This document shows, in pieces, positions 26,450 through 37,439 of a DNA stretch of 64,000 bases (within the stretch, counting starts at the first letter, position 1; the number at the start of each line of letters is the position of its first letter). The translations under genes and the position numbers were made by a program. Under the pieces are notes generated by a model that did no database searches, was not told where the DNA came from, and saw only the letters and a list, made by a program, of their open reading frames with translations. Source of the stretch: Leucosporidium creatinivorum (Eukaryota; Basidiomycota; Microbotryomycetes; Leucosporidiales; Leucosporidiaceae). The stretch is taken from assembly GCA_001600635.1 (NCBI GenBank), contig BCKL01000003.1:1406928-1470927 (forward strand). Direction: 5' to 3'.

Positions 26450-27915
26450 ATGCATCCCGATCGTCAAGCGCACGTACTGAACCCTCGGGAGCCGTCTACC
26501 AGAGGCTCTGCTCGCGGGCGCGGACGAGGAGGCAGCAGGGGCGGCAGGGGAGCTTCAAACGCTTCGCAAGGGCTCCCCAGCGAGATTCCTTCGGGTGAGT
26601 AGCTTGCTGAAGCTCTGAGATACAGCTAGTTTACCCTGCTCTGCTACACACAGGCTCCATCAGCAAACTCAAGGCTCAGCTTCGACAAACGAAGCGACTG
26701 CTCGCAAGGGTGCGTTTTGCTGCTTTCCTTGCGCCGAGCTGCTGCTACTTTGTACAAGCCGCCGTGGCCTGACTCGGATTATATCTGCTGCTACAGGAGG
26801 ACCTCACTCCCGATGTTCGTACCACTTCAGAACGGCGGCAAAATACTTTGGAGCAGGAGTTGGTCAAGGCGGAGCAGAGTGCGCTGGAGGTGAAGATGGT
26901 GACCAAGTATCGTGGTATCAAGTTCTTTGGTATGTTCTCCCTCTGCTCTGCTGCCCCTTTTAGGGATGAGAGAGCGTCGCTGACCTTTCCTTTGCTCGCA
27001 GAACGCCAAAAGCTCCTTCGCAAGATCAAGCAGGCCAAGAAGGCGCTCGAGGCTAGTCCAGAGGACGCAGGGCAGAAGTTGGCTCTGCTGGAATCTCGTG
27101 TAGACCTCTACTACGTCCTCGTCCGTCGCCGCTCCCGTTCCATCGCTCGTCTCGGCGTTCGCTGACCGTCGCTTTCTCCTTGCTTCCGCTTTCTCTCGTT
27201 GCTCCTCGCTCCCCTCAACATTCACCAGCGCTACCCCAAAACCCAAAAGTATATCGCTCTCTTCCCCTCGGGCACCTACATCCCCTTCACCCCCGCCCCT
27301 CCCGCCGACACTCCCCCGACCGACGCCCTCTCGAAGCGCTACGCCCTTCGCTCCGGCATTCGCATCAAGGTGGAGAGTGGGGAACTGCCTGCTGAGCCTG
27401 AGAGTGGAGAGTTGGGGATCGAGGGGGAGGAGGACGTTCCCGCGGGAAGTGCGGATGTGGAGGGAGAGGACGAGGGCGAGGGGAAGGGGAAGGGGAAGAG
27501 GAAGAGGGAGGAGGAGGGGGAGAGGCCGGGCAAGAAGAGCAAAGCTGCTGCGACTGCTGCGGCACCACCGAAGGTCGTCGCTTCCGCTCCTACAGCCAAG
27601 CCGACGCCGAAACCCACTCCCGTCGTCGCCGCTCCTACTCCCACCGCCGTCGCTCCTACTCCCACCGCCGCTCCCTCAGCCGAATCACCCGCTCCTCGGC
27701 CCTCGGGAGTCCTCAGCAAGAAGGAGAAGAAAGATAAGAAGGACGCCAAACGCCGCGCCAACAAGGAAGCTGCCGAGGCGAAGAAGGCCGGTGGAGCTGT
27801 TGCTGGAGAGGAGGGAGGAGCCGAGGAGACCGCAGAGGCTGCTGAGGCTGTCGAGGAGAAGGCTGGAGGAGAGGACAAGGAAGGATGGGCGGAAGAGGAT
27901 GATTTCTTCGCTTGA
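26450..27915 (+). CDS. EFG1: rRNA-processing protein Efg1
   Basis: This nucleolar factor acts in 18S rRNA maturation and the 40S pathway. Five exons (26450-26594, 26654-26709, 26797-26929, 27002-27120, 27229-27915) give 379 aa with closing phases. An Arg/Gly-rich N-terminus (TRGSARGRGRGGSRGGRG) precedes the Efg1 coiled-coil domain at about residues 49-185. Its blocks are SISKLKAQLRQTKRLLAR, TTSERRQNTLEQELVKAEQ, MVTKYRGIKFFERQKLLRK, LALLESRVDLYYVL and RYPKTQKYIALFPSGTYI. The last exon encodes a low-complexity Glu/Lys/Pro/Ala tail with nuclear-localisation-like basic runs (KGKGKRKREEEGERPGKKSK) and ends GWAEEDDFFA. The fourth donor is GTCCGT rather than GTGAGT. It shares a very short convergent spacer with the transporter gene. 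Confidence 0.93.
27631..27672 (+). repeat. Two-copy 21-nt tandem repeat inside EFG1
   Basis: Two nearly identical 21-nt units beginning gctcctactcccaccgccg lie head to tail within the EFG1 tail and encode the repeated peptide APTPTAV/APTPTAA. The repeat keeps the reading frame, so it is a slippage-type expansion in a disordered region. Confidence 0.7.
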
Positions 27916-28026
27916 TCAGGGAGGCCGAGTCTCGGAGCAGACGTAATACTCCCTTGGCGCTTGTACCATCTGACTGCAGCAGCGAGTACACGAGAGAGAG
28001 AGCGCAGTAGTTCAATCAGTGTCAGT

Positions 28027-30422
28027 TCAGTCTACCCCGACTACCTCCCTCTCAAGCCCTCCCCGCCTCCTCGCCAGGACCACCGCTCCCTCCGCCGCCC
28101 CCGCGACCCCAAGCATAACTCCCACCACAACAATCAGACTCCCGAACCTCCCCTGCGCGATGCCGTACCCCGTGTGCCCGCTAGCAGAAGGAAGGGGATG
28201 CGCGAACAGCGCCGAAGAGATGGGAGCTGTGAGGAGCGACCCAAGCCCTCGGGTGAAGGAGAGGAGGGCGAAGAGGTGAGAGGTAGAGTTGGGGTCGTCC
28301 TCTGTGGATGAGTAGAGGGGAGAAGGGAGGGAAGGAGGAAAGGGCGAGGACGGAGGTCAGCGCCTCGGTCGAGGCAGAGGAGAGGAATGGAGAGCTTACT
28401 AGCAGCTTCTTTGATCACACTCGAATACAAAGAGGTCCATCCTCCCGCTGCGAGCCCCAACATGAGCGAGAAGATCAACAAGGGCGCCAGGGAAGTAGCT
28501 GCTCGAGGAAGCGGGCCGGGGGAGGTCAGCTTCCTCTGCTCGAGAGGAGTAGGATTCGAGAGGCCGCTCACCAGTCACTCCCCATAGGACTACTACACTG
28601 ATACTCGCTGCCGCCATGGTGATTGCGCCGAGGATGTGAGGAGAGAGGCGGTCGGAGAGGACGCCGAGGCCGATTCGAGAGACGACGGCGGAGGCTGTTG
28701 GGTGGTCAATGTGAGATGAGGTGCGAATTGAGAAAAATAAAGAATGGGAGGAGGGCGGGGTGAGAAGGCAGGGGATGTTGAAGAAAGACGAGGAAGTGCC
28801 AGCGCCGAGCAGAAAAGAACTCGATGCAAGAAGCTCACCATTGACGCAAGCGAGCATGGCGGATCCAGCAGCTCCCGAAAGCCCAAGGGACTGTAAGTTG
28901 AACCGAACTGATCAGCTTCCGACCCACGTCCTCTCGCTATCTCCCACCTCGGCACATCCTTGCTCCCTCCCGATGTCGACGCCAACTCACAGCAGCGAAT
29001 GTAGGAAGGTACAGACTCGGCAAGAAATATCCAATCGCTTGCGCCGTATTAGCGAGCATGAAGATCCACAACCTCTGATTGCGCCAGAGGACGAAGCGCT
29101 GCTTCTTCGGTACTGAGTCGGCGGCGGCGGCATGGGTCCGAGTGTTGGCGGAGGGGTGGCGAGGTGGGAGAGGGAGGCGAGGGCGGAGGAGGGGGAGTGC
29201 AAGGAGGAGGAGGAGAAAGGTGGTTGCTGCCTGTGGTGGGGAGCGGAGGACGAGGGTCAGACCCGAGAAGGAGGGAGCACAGAGAATGACAACGAGACGT
29301 ACGAGCGCTTGTAAAGTCACTGCTGCTCCGTAGCGTGAGAGAAGAGCTTCGAGAACGAAAGGGTAGACGAGGCCACCGGCTGTGCGCGATGGAGAGGACA
29401 GGTCAGCCAAGCTGGGCTCGGTGCAGCTAAAATCGCCCCGCGTCGAGATCAGAGAGCCAGAACTCACCTGCCGTCCCAGCGAAACACATCCCATTGGCGA
29501 ACCCTCGTCGAGCGACGAACCACTCGGAGAGAAAGGAGAAGGTGGGGTAGTCTGCGAGTTGGCCGAAGGCATGAGCGCTCAGCGAAGGGGCTGAGTCGCT
29601 TAAGCGAGCGAGGACATACAGACAATGCTACCACCAAGCGAATACAGCACTCCTTGAGTCAAGAGTAGCTGCCATGGCTGCGCGAAGTCCCACCGCTTAG
29701 CCTCCAAGTCTCCTCAGCTCATCGCCGAACCCTCCAGACTCACCGTCTTAGCGAAACTACTAGCCAACAACGCCGCCACAGTCAAGACCGCTCCGGTCCT
29801 TATCGCTGGTAGTCTCCATCTTGGCTTGGGATTGAGGAGGAGAGCGACTGGTGGGCCCAGAAGGTACATCATCCCGCTCGACAGGACTCCGACGAGGGGC
29901 AGGAGGGAGGAACTTTGGTGGGAGTAGAGGGGACCGATGCCGTGCGTTTGGTAGTAGGTTAGGAAAACGCCGTAGCTGGGGGTGTCGAGCAGTTAGCGGG
30001 AGAACGGGAGAAAGAGGAAGGAATGAGAGCGAACGCCGAGGGGACGCCCCAGATGACGGTCTCGACGACGAAGGCTCCCTGTTGGCAATGTAGGGTATCA
30101 ATATCCTTCCTTCGACGTCTCGAGCTAGCCGGTGACCCACCAGCAGGAACAGGTAAGCCGCCTTGCCTCGATCCGGCTCCGGAAGGGGCTTCAACTCGCG
30201 CTCTGTCGCAGTTGAGGCAGCAGCGGAAGCCAGCGAAGGCGGATATGTAGCTTCATCGACTGATGGCGTAGCGAGCTCTGTATCGAGGTCGTCTGGCTGA
30301 GCGATAGAAGCTGAAGAAGCGATCCGCGGGGAAGGCGGATCGGCGTTGGTGAGAGTGCTGGGAAGGGTGGTAGTGCTGCTGAGAGCAGAGCGGGATCGTG
30401 TCTTGTATGGCGAGTCTGACAT
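28027..30422 (-). CDS. MFS transporter, monocarboxylate-transporter (MCT) type
   Basis: This is a predicted plasma-membrane or organelle carrier of the fungal MCT-like MFS family. The substrate cannot be told from sequence. The gene has many small exons. The N-terminal ~90 residues are a hydrophilic Ser/Thr-rich cytosolic tail (MSDSPYKTRSRSALSS...). TM1 carries the MCT-type signature GAFVVETVIWGVPSAFG, followed by SSSLLPLVGVLSSGMMYLLG. TM4-6 contain LLLTQGVLYSLGGSIV, SEWFVARRGFANGMCFAGT, AGGLVYPFVLEALLSRYG. After the central loop come RNQRLWIFMLANTAQAIGYF, VVSRIGLGVLSDRLSPHILG and the final FTRGLGSLLTAPISSALF / FGSLIVVVGVMLGVAGAAEG. The protein ends with a basic tail. About 12 hydrophobic segments are present. 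The stop codon was placed by reading the last exon from the DDPNSTSHLFALLSF segment to TGA at 28027-28029. Divergent from the LOA1-type gene. Confidence 0.88.
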
Positions 30423-30532
30423 GGCTGATGAGGTACAGCGAGAAGAGCAGTGAACGGCCGGAGCTCAAGATTGGAGCGCCGGCCGAACTACGGCTTGTCT
30501 CTTGACTCGCTTGATCACGTTACTCGCTGAGG
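30423..30532. promoter_or_regulatory. Compact divergent promoter, MCT transporter / acyltransferase
   Basis: Only 110 bases separate the two start codons, so both leaders and both promoters must fit here or overlap coding sequence. A cttgactcgcttgatcacg block (30500-30518) stands out as an AT-richer stretch, but no TATA box is clear. Confidence 0.55.
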
Positions 30533-31915
30533 ATGGAAAAGTACAGCAATTGGCGTGTACGTAGCTGCCTAGACGCTCTACCAGGCTACACCACTCACTC
30601 GCCCTCTCTCGCGCAGGATCCCGCTACAGGCGTAGCTCCCTTTCTCGTCCCTCTGCCCCCTTCGACCGAATCGCTCCCTCCCATCGTCCAATTCATCGCT
30701 CTCCCGCTCGCTTGGACCCTCGGAGCCGTCAGGACTGGCTTGATCGGCTTCTGCTTGCTGCTTCAGGCCGTGCTCGTCGAGGGGCTGCTTTCAGTCTGTG
30801 TGAGTGAGCGGGGAGGGCTGTGGCAGCAGGGAAGGGCGCAGCTGATCTAGTGTCGTACAGCTCGTCATACCACCACTACACGCTGTACTCAGTAGAGCCC
30901 TCACGGCCATCCTCTCGCGTGTCGTCCTCTTCCTGCTCGGCTTCGTCTGGATTCAAACCGAGACGGTCTCGCTCAAACGGACTGCGTGAGCTCTCTTACA
31001 TACTCTACCGACCTCCGGCTGCTCTCGCTGACCCACAGCTCGCTTCTCGACCCACCCAGTCGCTCCCCTCCTGCGATCCCCTTCGCTCCGGCACAAGGCG
31101 ACGTCCTCATCGCCAACTCGTCTTCCTACATCGACGTCCTGTACCTCGCCTTCCGGTTCGTCCTCTTTCCCTGCCTACCCTGCTGGCCGGCTCCGCTAAC
31201 GGCCCTCGCTCTCGCTTCGCAGCTACAACCCCACCTTCCTCCTTCCCATCTCCTCCACCGGCTCTTCCTCACCCGCTAAAATCACCTCATGGCGTCGTGT
31301 GGGACTTATCGGAGCGCTGCTGAAGAGCGGGCGCTTGCCGGAGAGGAGTGAGAGGGGAGAGAGCTTCGCCGAGGCGGTGAGGAAGGCGAGAGGGCCTGTG
31401 GTGGTGTTCCCTGAGGTGCGCGAGGGCTTGAGTCGACATGCAGGAAGCTATGCTGACGCGGAGAACGGTTTACAGGGCACCACGAGCAACAATCGCGCGA
31501 TTCTGAGGTTCGCCGAGCTGCTCGCTCCTGCAACAGCCACCAAATCGACGCCTCTCAAGACCTTTGTGCTTTCCTTCAAGTGAGCCGATTCACCTTTCGT
31601 TGCTTCCCCCTCCTCGCTGACGCTCAGTTACACAGATACCCCCTCCCCACCCGCCTCACTCCCTCCCCAACCTACCCCATCCCCACCTCCCTCCTCTCGC
31701 ACATCTTCTCCCTAACGACCTCTCCCTCACCCCTCTCCCTCACCATCCGTCAACTGCACCCCTCCGAGTCGCCCAAGCTCTCGACCGGCTTGAAAAAGGA
31801 TGAGTGGGAGGCCTTGGCTGAGAGCCTGGCAGCGACGGGGAGGTGGAAGAGGTGTAATGGGTTGGATTGGGAGAAGAAGGCGGGCTTTTTGGAGTTTAGG
31901 AAGAAGAGGGTGTAG
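30533..31915 (+). CDS. LOA1: LOA1/VPS66-type lysophosphatidic acid acyltransferase
   Basis: This is a PlsC-family ER or lipid-droplet acyltransferase that makes phosphatidic acid for storage lipids. Exons include 30533-30556 (eight codons), 30617-30799, 30861-30985 and one from 31039; later junctions join at FPE/GTTSNNRAIL and SFK/YPLPTRL. Two hydrophobic segments near the N-terminus (IVQFIALPLAWTLGAV, IGFCLLLQAVLVEGLL) and a third (LVIPPLHAVLSRAL... VVLFLLGFVW) anchor the membrane. Acyltransferase motif I reads NSSSYIDVLYLAFRYNPTF, so the Asp is kept but the usual His of NHxxxxD is Ser. Motif III is clear: VVVFPEGTTSNNRAIL. The C-terminal part (LTIRQLHPSESPKL) matches the layout of Loa1/Vps66 proteins. 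The first exon is very short and rests on the GTACGT donor. Confidence 0.82.
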
Positions 31916-32214
31916 TGGTGGGGTAGGATGGAATGGAGTGGTGGTCGAGATTCAAGCGCTCGGTGAGGTGAGCTCGGGTTCTCGGTCGAGTTTGTTCCGA
32001 GTCGAGAGCTGCTCCTACGAAGATACAGGTCGTTCTGCATCAAAGGAGGTGCTCCGACAGTCTCGATATCGCCTGGTTCTACTTCGCTACATACACGAAA
32101 CGGACCGTCTCCTCAACCCCTCGGAGAACGACACAGCGCGCTCCAGCCCCTTTCGCCTTCAGCGTCCTCCCAGATTCCACCTCTTCCTCGCCCTCATCTC
32201 CACGACAAGACAAC

Positions 32215-34507
32215 ATGCCCCCAGCAGTCATCCCCTACGACCCACCTCCTCGCTCGCGCGCCCGCTCCCGCTCGCGCACCCGCCTCTCCTCGGGGTTCGA
32301 GGCAGTCGAGCACTTGGCCCAGGACGCGAAAGGAATGGCCGCTGAGGTCGAGCGAGCAGCCAGGTTTGGGGAGACGATGGCGGAGGATTATCGGCAAGCA
32401 TACCCTGGGGGCTGGTTGAATGAGGAGGTGGGGACGGCGCCGAGGAAGGGGAGCAACAGGCGGAGGCAGGAGGAGCAGACGACGACGGATGAGGAGGTCG
32501 AGCAGTGGGAGGATCCGCCGAGCCCGAAGGAGAAGCAGAGAAAGGGCAGTAGGAGGACGATGGTCAGTGAGGGCAGTCAGGCGAGGAAGGGGAGCTTGAA
32601 GGGGAGGGTGAGTTTACTCGGCGAGGTTTGGCTTCGAGGAGGGCAGAGCTGACCCCTTCATGCTCGACAGTCACCACCTTGGATCCAATCCGATGACGGC
32701 TACCAATCTCTGGACACTTTCAAAGCAGCTGTACGTCTCTCATCTTGCCCAGCCGCGCCGAGCCTGACCCCTCCTCGGCGTGCGTCTACACAGCTCGCCG
32801 ACGCCCAATCCTTCGTCGACACCCTCCATTCCACCCTCCAAGAAATCGCGACCTACCGTTCCCGCCTCACCGGCTCGACCTACAGCACCAAGAAGTCCCT
32901 CCGCCGCTCTCGGCTCGCCGCCGAGCCCCTCACTCTGGTCGACGAGGAGCATCTCGCCTCTCTCACCACTAAAGCCCGGAAGGAGACCCTCCTCACCTAC
33001 CACACGATTCAAGCGCTCAAAGCCGAGTACCCCCTCTTCACCAAATCCTTCTCTTCCTCGCCTCAACTCCTCCCCTCCTCGGCCGAGTATAAGAAGTTGA
33101 CGAAGGGTCTCAACAAGTTGTATGGGGCTTTTGCGGATGTGTTGAACTTTGTAGAGGATAGGAAGGAGGAGGAAGTGCGGGATGGGGAGAATGGGAGTGC
33201 GGATCAGAGGTTGATGGCGTATGTGAGGGACGTCGAGCCGGCGTTGCAGGAGGAAGAGGTCTTGAGTGAGTTGAAGGCGGCGAAGAGGGAGGCGGCCAAG
33301 AAGGGGGTGGAGGAGCTCAAGGTGTGTATTCCACCTCACTCTTACATCGAGCTACATCTAGCTGACCCGACTTGAACGACTCGACAGCCCGAATCCTTCG
33401 CTCGGCGATGGGCGCTCGAACACCCCTTCACCGAGATCGACCACTCGCTGCAAGCTATCGATCTGCTCGAGCATGGGTTGTTCATGAAGCCTTCAGACAT
33501 CAAGAAGGGCACTCTGGGCGTCTGGGACAAGATCGGAGGGCTGTTGGTGAGTTTGTCTCTCTCTCGCCTGCTCGGCGCTCGCTAATCTCTCCTCGAACAG
33601 CACCCGTCGACCAAGATACCCGCTCCCAAACGCTCCTCCAAGCCCAAGAAGAAAGGCAAGAAGCCCAAGCAGCGTTACTTTGAGCTCGGCAAGGCGGGCA
33701 AGGGCGCCGAGAGTAGCGATGATTCGGATGCGAGTCTGCTCGGTCCTGACGGGCAGCTGCCCTATGCGTGAGTGCTTATGACTGCTCCTTGTTATTTGAG
33801 TACGTGAGCTGATCTCTCGCCTCCGTGCAGCGTGCCATCTGATGATCCCAACGCGTGAGCTCGGCGTTCTTCCAGTCTCCTTCACTCGCCGAGTTGCCCT
33901 CTCCCACGGACCCGTTCCGCTACAGAGTAATGATGTTAACTGACTGTCTTCCCACATCCATCAGCGTCGTCACAGTCGAGGATCAGCTTGACGATCTACG
34001 GCGCAAGAAGCGGCTAGAGCGGTGAGTCGCCTCGGGTCCTCCTCAGCCCTCGCCGAGCTGACTCCTCTTCGCGCGCAGGACCGCCCTCCCTTTCATCGTC
34101 CTCGAATGGTGCTTTTCTTTGCCCCTCTTATCTCCCTCTACCCTCGCTGACCCCCATCGAAACGACACAGGATCCTCATCGTCGCCCTCTACATCTACTG
34201 GTTCGTCGCCCGCCAGCTCGGCAACCCCAACCCACTCGGGAACGTCGATTTGGGTTCTCACTTCGGTGATGATGCATGGGGTGATACGACGGATGGACTT
34301 ATTCAGACGACGCTGATCGCTTCGGCGTCGGGAAGTGGGAATGGGACGGCCTCGGCGATGATGACCAGCGCGGGTGGCAGTTTGAGTGAGATAGGAGGAA
34401 CCGCTACAGCGACGGCGGAGGAAGGAGCGGCAGTGACGGCGATTCCTACCTCGACTGAGGCTTCCGAGGCGTCGAGTACGAGTTCGGCGAGCTCGACGGA
34501 TCCCTAG
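32215..34507 (+). CDS. Single-pass membrane protein, PFTE-motif family member A
   Basis: This gene is not recognised from any named family. Nine exons (32215-32607, 32671-32730, 32794-33321, 33388-33546, 33601-33767, 33831-33854, 33965-34021, 34079-34108, 34171-34507) give 584 aa with closing phases. The N-terminal ~130 residues are Arg/Ser-rich and disordered. Helical, coiled-coil-like sequence follows (FKAALADAQSFVDTLHSTL, KLTKGLNKLYGAFADVLNF, ALQEEEVLSELKAAKREAAK). Exon 4 then opens with PESFARRWALEHPFTEIDHS. A Lys-rich segment (RSSKPKKKGKKPKQRYFELG) and a short acidic part lead to one membrane segment assembled from exons 8-9: ALPFIVLEWILIVALYIYWF. A Ser/Thr/Ala-rich tail of ~95 residues ends the protein. 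Topology is probably N-terminus cytosolic with the tail lumenal or outside. It shares the PFTE block with the next gene and with the gene at 55774-58235. A role in membrane traffic is only a guess from the layout. Confidence 0.75.
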
Positions 34508-34879
34508 CTCGGCGAGGGGAGTTCGGTCAGTCGGTTTCACCGGCTTGCTTGGGGCTGAGCTGACCTTCTAAGTCGCAGGATGGCGTCTAAAGCTTATGAA
34601 GAGATTCAGAATAGATGATGGACTGTATTGCATCGCGTGAGCCAGCATTTTGAGAACGCCGAGCGAGCAGAGAGAATGAAGAGCCGCTTTCGTCGATCTT
34701 CAAGGCTTCGCTACAAGACAGCAGCAACAGAGATGGATTCCCGCTGCAGCACAATACATAAAGGTCGGAATCCCTTATTACACAGACTCGAGCAGGGGCC
34801 ACTCCGAGGAATTTGGACTGAGCTGTCTCTCTCAATGCGTCCCTTGTCTCCCACCACAACTTGACGACACTTCGACACC
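34508..34879 (+). other. Spacer between PFTE-family genes A and B
   Basis: These 372 bases hold the 3' UTR of gene A and the promoter of gene B. No ORF, repeat or RNA gene is seen. Confidence 0.4.
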
Positions 34880-36256
34880 ATGGAGTCTCTCCCTCCTCCT
34901 CCGACTGCTCCCAACACTGTAGCACCCCTCTCGTTCCCTCCTCCGCCTCCGCCCCCCGCCGCGGCTCAGCGACACTCGTCCATGTCCACCTCGATTCGCT
35001 CGTGGGAGAGCGTCGAGCCCAGCATCGACGACATCTCCCACGAGATCGCACAAGTCAAAGAAGAGCTCGCAGCCATCACTGACTCTGTAGAAGAGATCGA
35101 GCTCCTCCGCGACCAAGTCCGGGATTCGCCCCTCCCCTCGGCACAGCTCTTGCACCCTCTCAAGCAGCTCCAATCGTCGGTCACCTCCACCGGTTCGAGG
35201 ATCCTCTCCATCTCCTCCCCTCTCACCGCCGTCACCACCCGCGTCGCGTCCCTCTCCTCCCTCGCCGCCGAGGGCCGAGCAGCCGCTACTTCTCTCGAGA
35301 TTGCTCACGCGGAGGAGGAATTGGAGGTGGTCAGAATTGGCATTAAAGATGCGGTGGAGACTATCAAAGCTAGGGCGTTTGAGGAGGTCAAAGGGAGGGA
35401 AGAGGCGAGGGTGAGGTGGGAACAGAGGATGAGGGAGGAGAACCCTGGGATGGGGAAGGATTTGGTGCAGGGGAGTGTGAGGCAGGCGATGGAGAACGGG
35501 TCGAATAAGAAGGTGGCCCAGCTGGATGTGAGTTGTCTCGTTCTGCTGGCGAGATGAGAAGCAGAAGGCTGACCCAGCCGAACGCCGAAACAGCTGTCTT
35601 CCTACGCCGGTCGTTTCGCCGCCGAGAACCCTTTCACCGAGCTCGCCCATCTCGTCGATAACGCGCAAGATGTTCACCGTAGCAACACCATCTCTAGCAT
35701 CGGTAGCGAGGGTAGTATTGTGAGCCTTCTTCTCTCGTTCTCGAGCTCGGCCGAAGCTGATCGTCCTTCTTCGCCTGCCTGCAGCCCTTTAGCAAGCTCC
35801 TCAGCCGCGCCGGTTCACAGACCACACTCGTCGGCTCCATGCACACGGCCGATCGCTACGGCAAGCTCGAATCCGAAGTCGACCTCGAGAGTCAACCGCT
35901 CCAAGGTCTCGGCGGAAATGTGGGAGGAAATCAGGAGCATGTCGGGCCGCTCATGAGGAAGTGGGTCTATTTTAGGAAGAACTGGAGGGATGTGCTGGTG
36001 AGGACGGCAGTGGTGGTGGGCGTGGTGGGGACTGTGGTCACTATCATCGTTTGTGAGTTGGCTCGGTCATGACTGCTCGGCGTTGACGCGCGAGGGCTAG
36101 GGCAAGGGCTAGGGCGAGAAGCTGGAGCCCTCTGTCCTGCTACATGCACTGACCTGTTTTTGATGCCCAGGGGAGAGCATTCACCAAGGAGACAAGGACA
36201 AGGATTCGGCTCTTTCCTCCTCGGCGGCCATCGCGAAGCCTACTACAGTTTTCTAG
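34880..36256 (+). CDS. Single-pass membrane protein, PFTE-motif family member B
   Basis: Four exons (34880-35527, 35594-35719, 35785-36052, 36171-36256) give 375 aa with closing phases. A Pro-rich start (SFPPPPPPPAAAQ) leads into a long helical region: SIDDISHEIAQVKEELAAI, VEEIELLRDQVRDSPLPSAQ, TSLEIAHAEEELEVVRIGIK. Exon 2 begins LSSYAGRFAAENPFTELAHL, the motif shared with genes A and C. A juxtamembrane stretch (MRKWVYFRKNWRDVLVR) precedes one membrane segment (TAVVVGVVGTVVTIIVW) and a 29-residue polar tail ending AKPTTVF. Reading through the last donor would instead stop at 36072, but the intron 36053-36170 has GTGAGT, an ACTGACC branch site and CAG, so the four-exon form is preferred. The layout recalls a syntaxin, but I see no SNARE heptad core with its central Gln. 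Function unknown. Confidence 0.75.
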
Positions 36257-37439
36257 GTTCGATGGGCGATTCCGCAGACTGGGTGCAGCGTTGGACAGAA
36301 GTATCGAATCAAGCCGCTCTTGCTGCAGCAAGCGCCGGCCGAAGACAGGTGCAGAGAAAGGGCGAGCTGACGATCAGCGGGGAAGGGTGCCGAGCACATG
36401 GCAAGCGAGCGTGTCGTTTCGTCTCTTGCCTTGCCAGGGTTGTGGATGTCGCTGTTTGAGCAGGTGTTGTTCGAACATGGTGCAAAACCGTCCGCGAGCG
36501 GTCTACAGCTCATTGACCGAGCAGGCTGGCATCTCCCTGCTCATCAGCCTCGGCACGGCCAACAAGGGCAATCGTGAAAGCTGCGAGCGGTAAGCGTGAG
36601 CGAAAGGGTTAGCCCTCCCGAGCGAGCTTCTGTGCATCGTAGGCGGCTCGGCGAGCACGGCTGCTTCTCGGCGAAAGCTCGGGGTGGCCCCTTTGAGCTG
36701 CCTGCGAGCGTGATGAGGTGCAGCCGACGCGATGGCTGCTGTGCGAAGGAAAGCACTTGTGCTGCTGGCCGCCTGAGACCCGGGGAGCGAAAGTGTCGAT
36801 TGAGCAGAAGCATGGCAGAGAGTTCGAGGCCTCGCCGAATGAGCGGGGGAGGGCAAGCTTGATCGCGCTCCTTCACTTGCAGAGCACCCGCGGCCGCCTA
36901 TCGAGCTACATCTGTGTGCTGAGCTACACCTCAGCACTCCCTAGTACACCGCTACACCTTCGGCCCAACGGCACACCGACACTCTCGCTCGACGACCAGC
37001 GCTAGGTGCCCTGGAGAGCGAGCTAAAGCAAGTGCGGCCAGCTTCGACGCTCTGCTTTCGTCTACAACCTCTTTGCACAAACCTCTCGACGCTCGTATCA
37101 AATCGCCTACAGGAATCAGCACCGCCGTCGTCTTCTTCGGCTACAGCTCTTCGGCCCCTCCCACTGTTCAAGTTAGCTCGCCGAGTCGAGGAGAGCGAGC
37201 TTGGAGCGCGCACGAGTACCGCCTACTGAGGCTAGCTATACCACTAGGTGAGCAGGCTCGTTTCTGATCTCCTACAGCTTCCCTTTCGACTGCTAACTCG
37301 CTTTCCCTCCTTCCCCTTCTTTCCCCCGACTCGCTCACCGCTGGCTGCTGCTGCTCCGTTCGCTCTCATCGCCTTCGCCTTCCTTCGGCTTCGCTCTCGT
37401 ATCTCGGGCGCGTCTGGCTCGCTGTAGTGGACTCGCTAC
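36257..37439. other. Intergenic region upstream of MAK kinase
   Basis: These 1,183 bases contain no supportable gene. Small open frames on both strands lack recognisable domains and splice partners. Pyrimidine-rich sequence at 37270-37440 and a CTACAG at 37274-37279 suggest a 5' leader, perhaps with a leader intron, for the kinase gene. Confidence 0.4.

Noticed and set aside
30556-30600. tRNA-like box A on the minus strand (TAGCCTGGTAGAGCG)
   Set aside because: No box B (GGTTCGANTCC) or acceptor-stem pairing follows downstream on that strand, and the sequence lies in the first intron of the acyltransferase gene.
36088-36118. Interstitial telomere-like repeat (AGGGCTAGGGC)
   Set aside because: Only two degenerate copies inside an intron; it does not match a regular telomere unit.
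34880-36256. PFTE gene B as a true syntaxin
   Set aside because: The helices and single membrane segment fit, but no SNARE heptad core with the central Gln could be found before the membrane segment.
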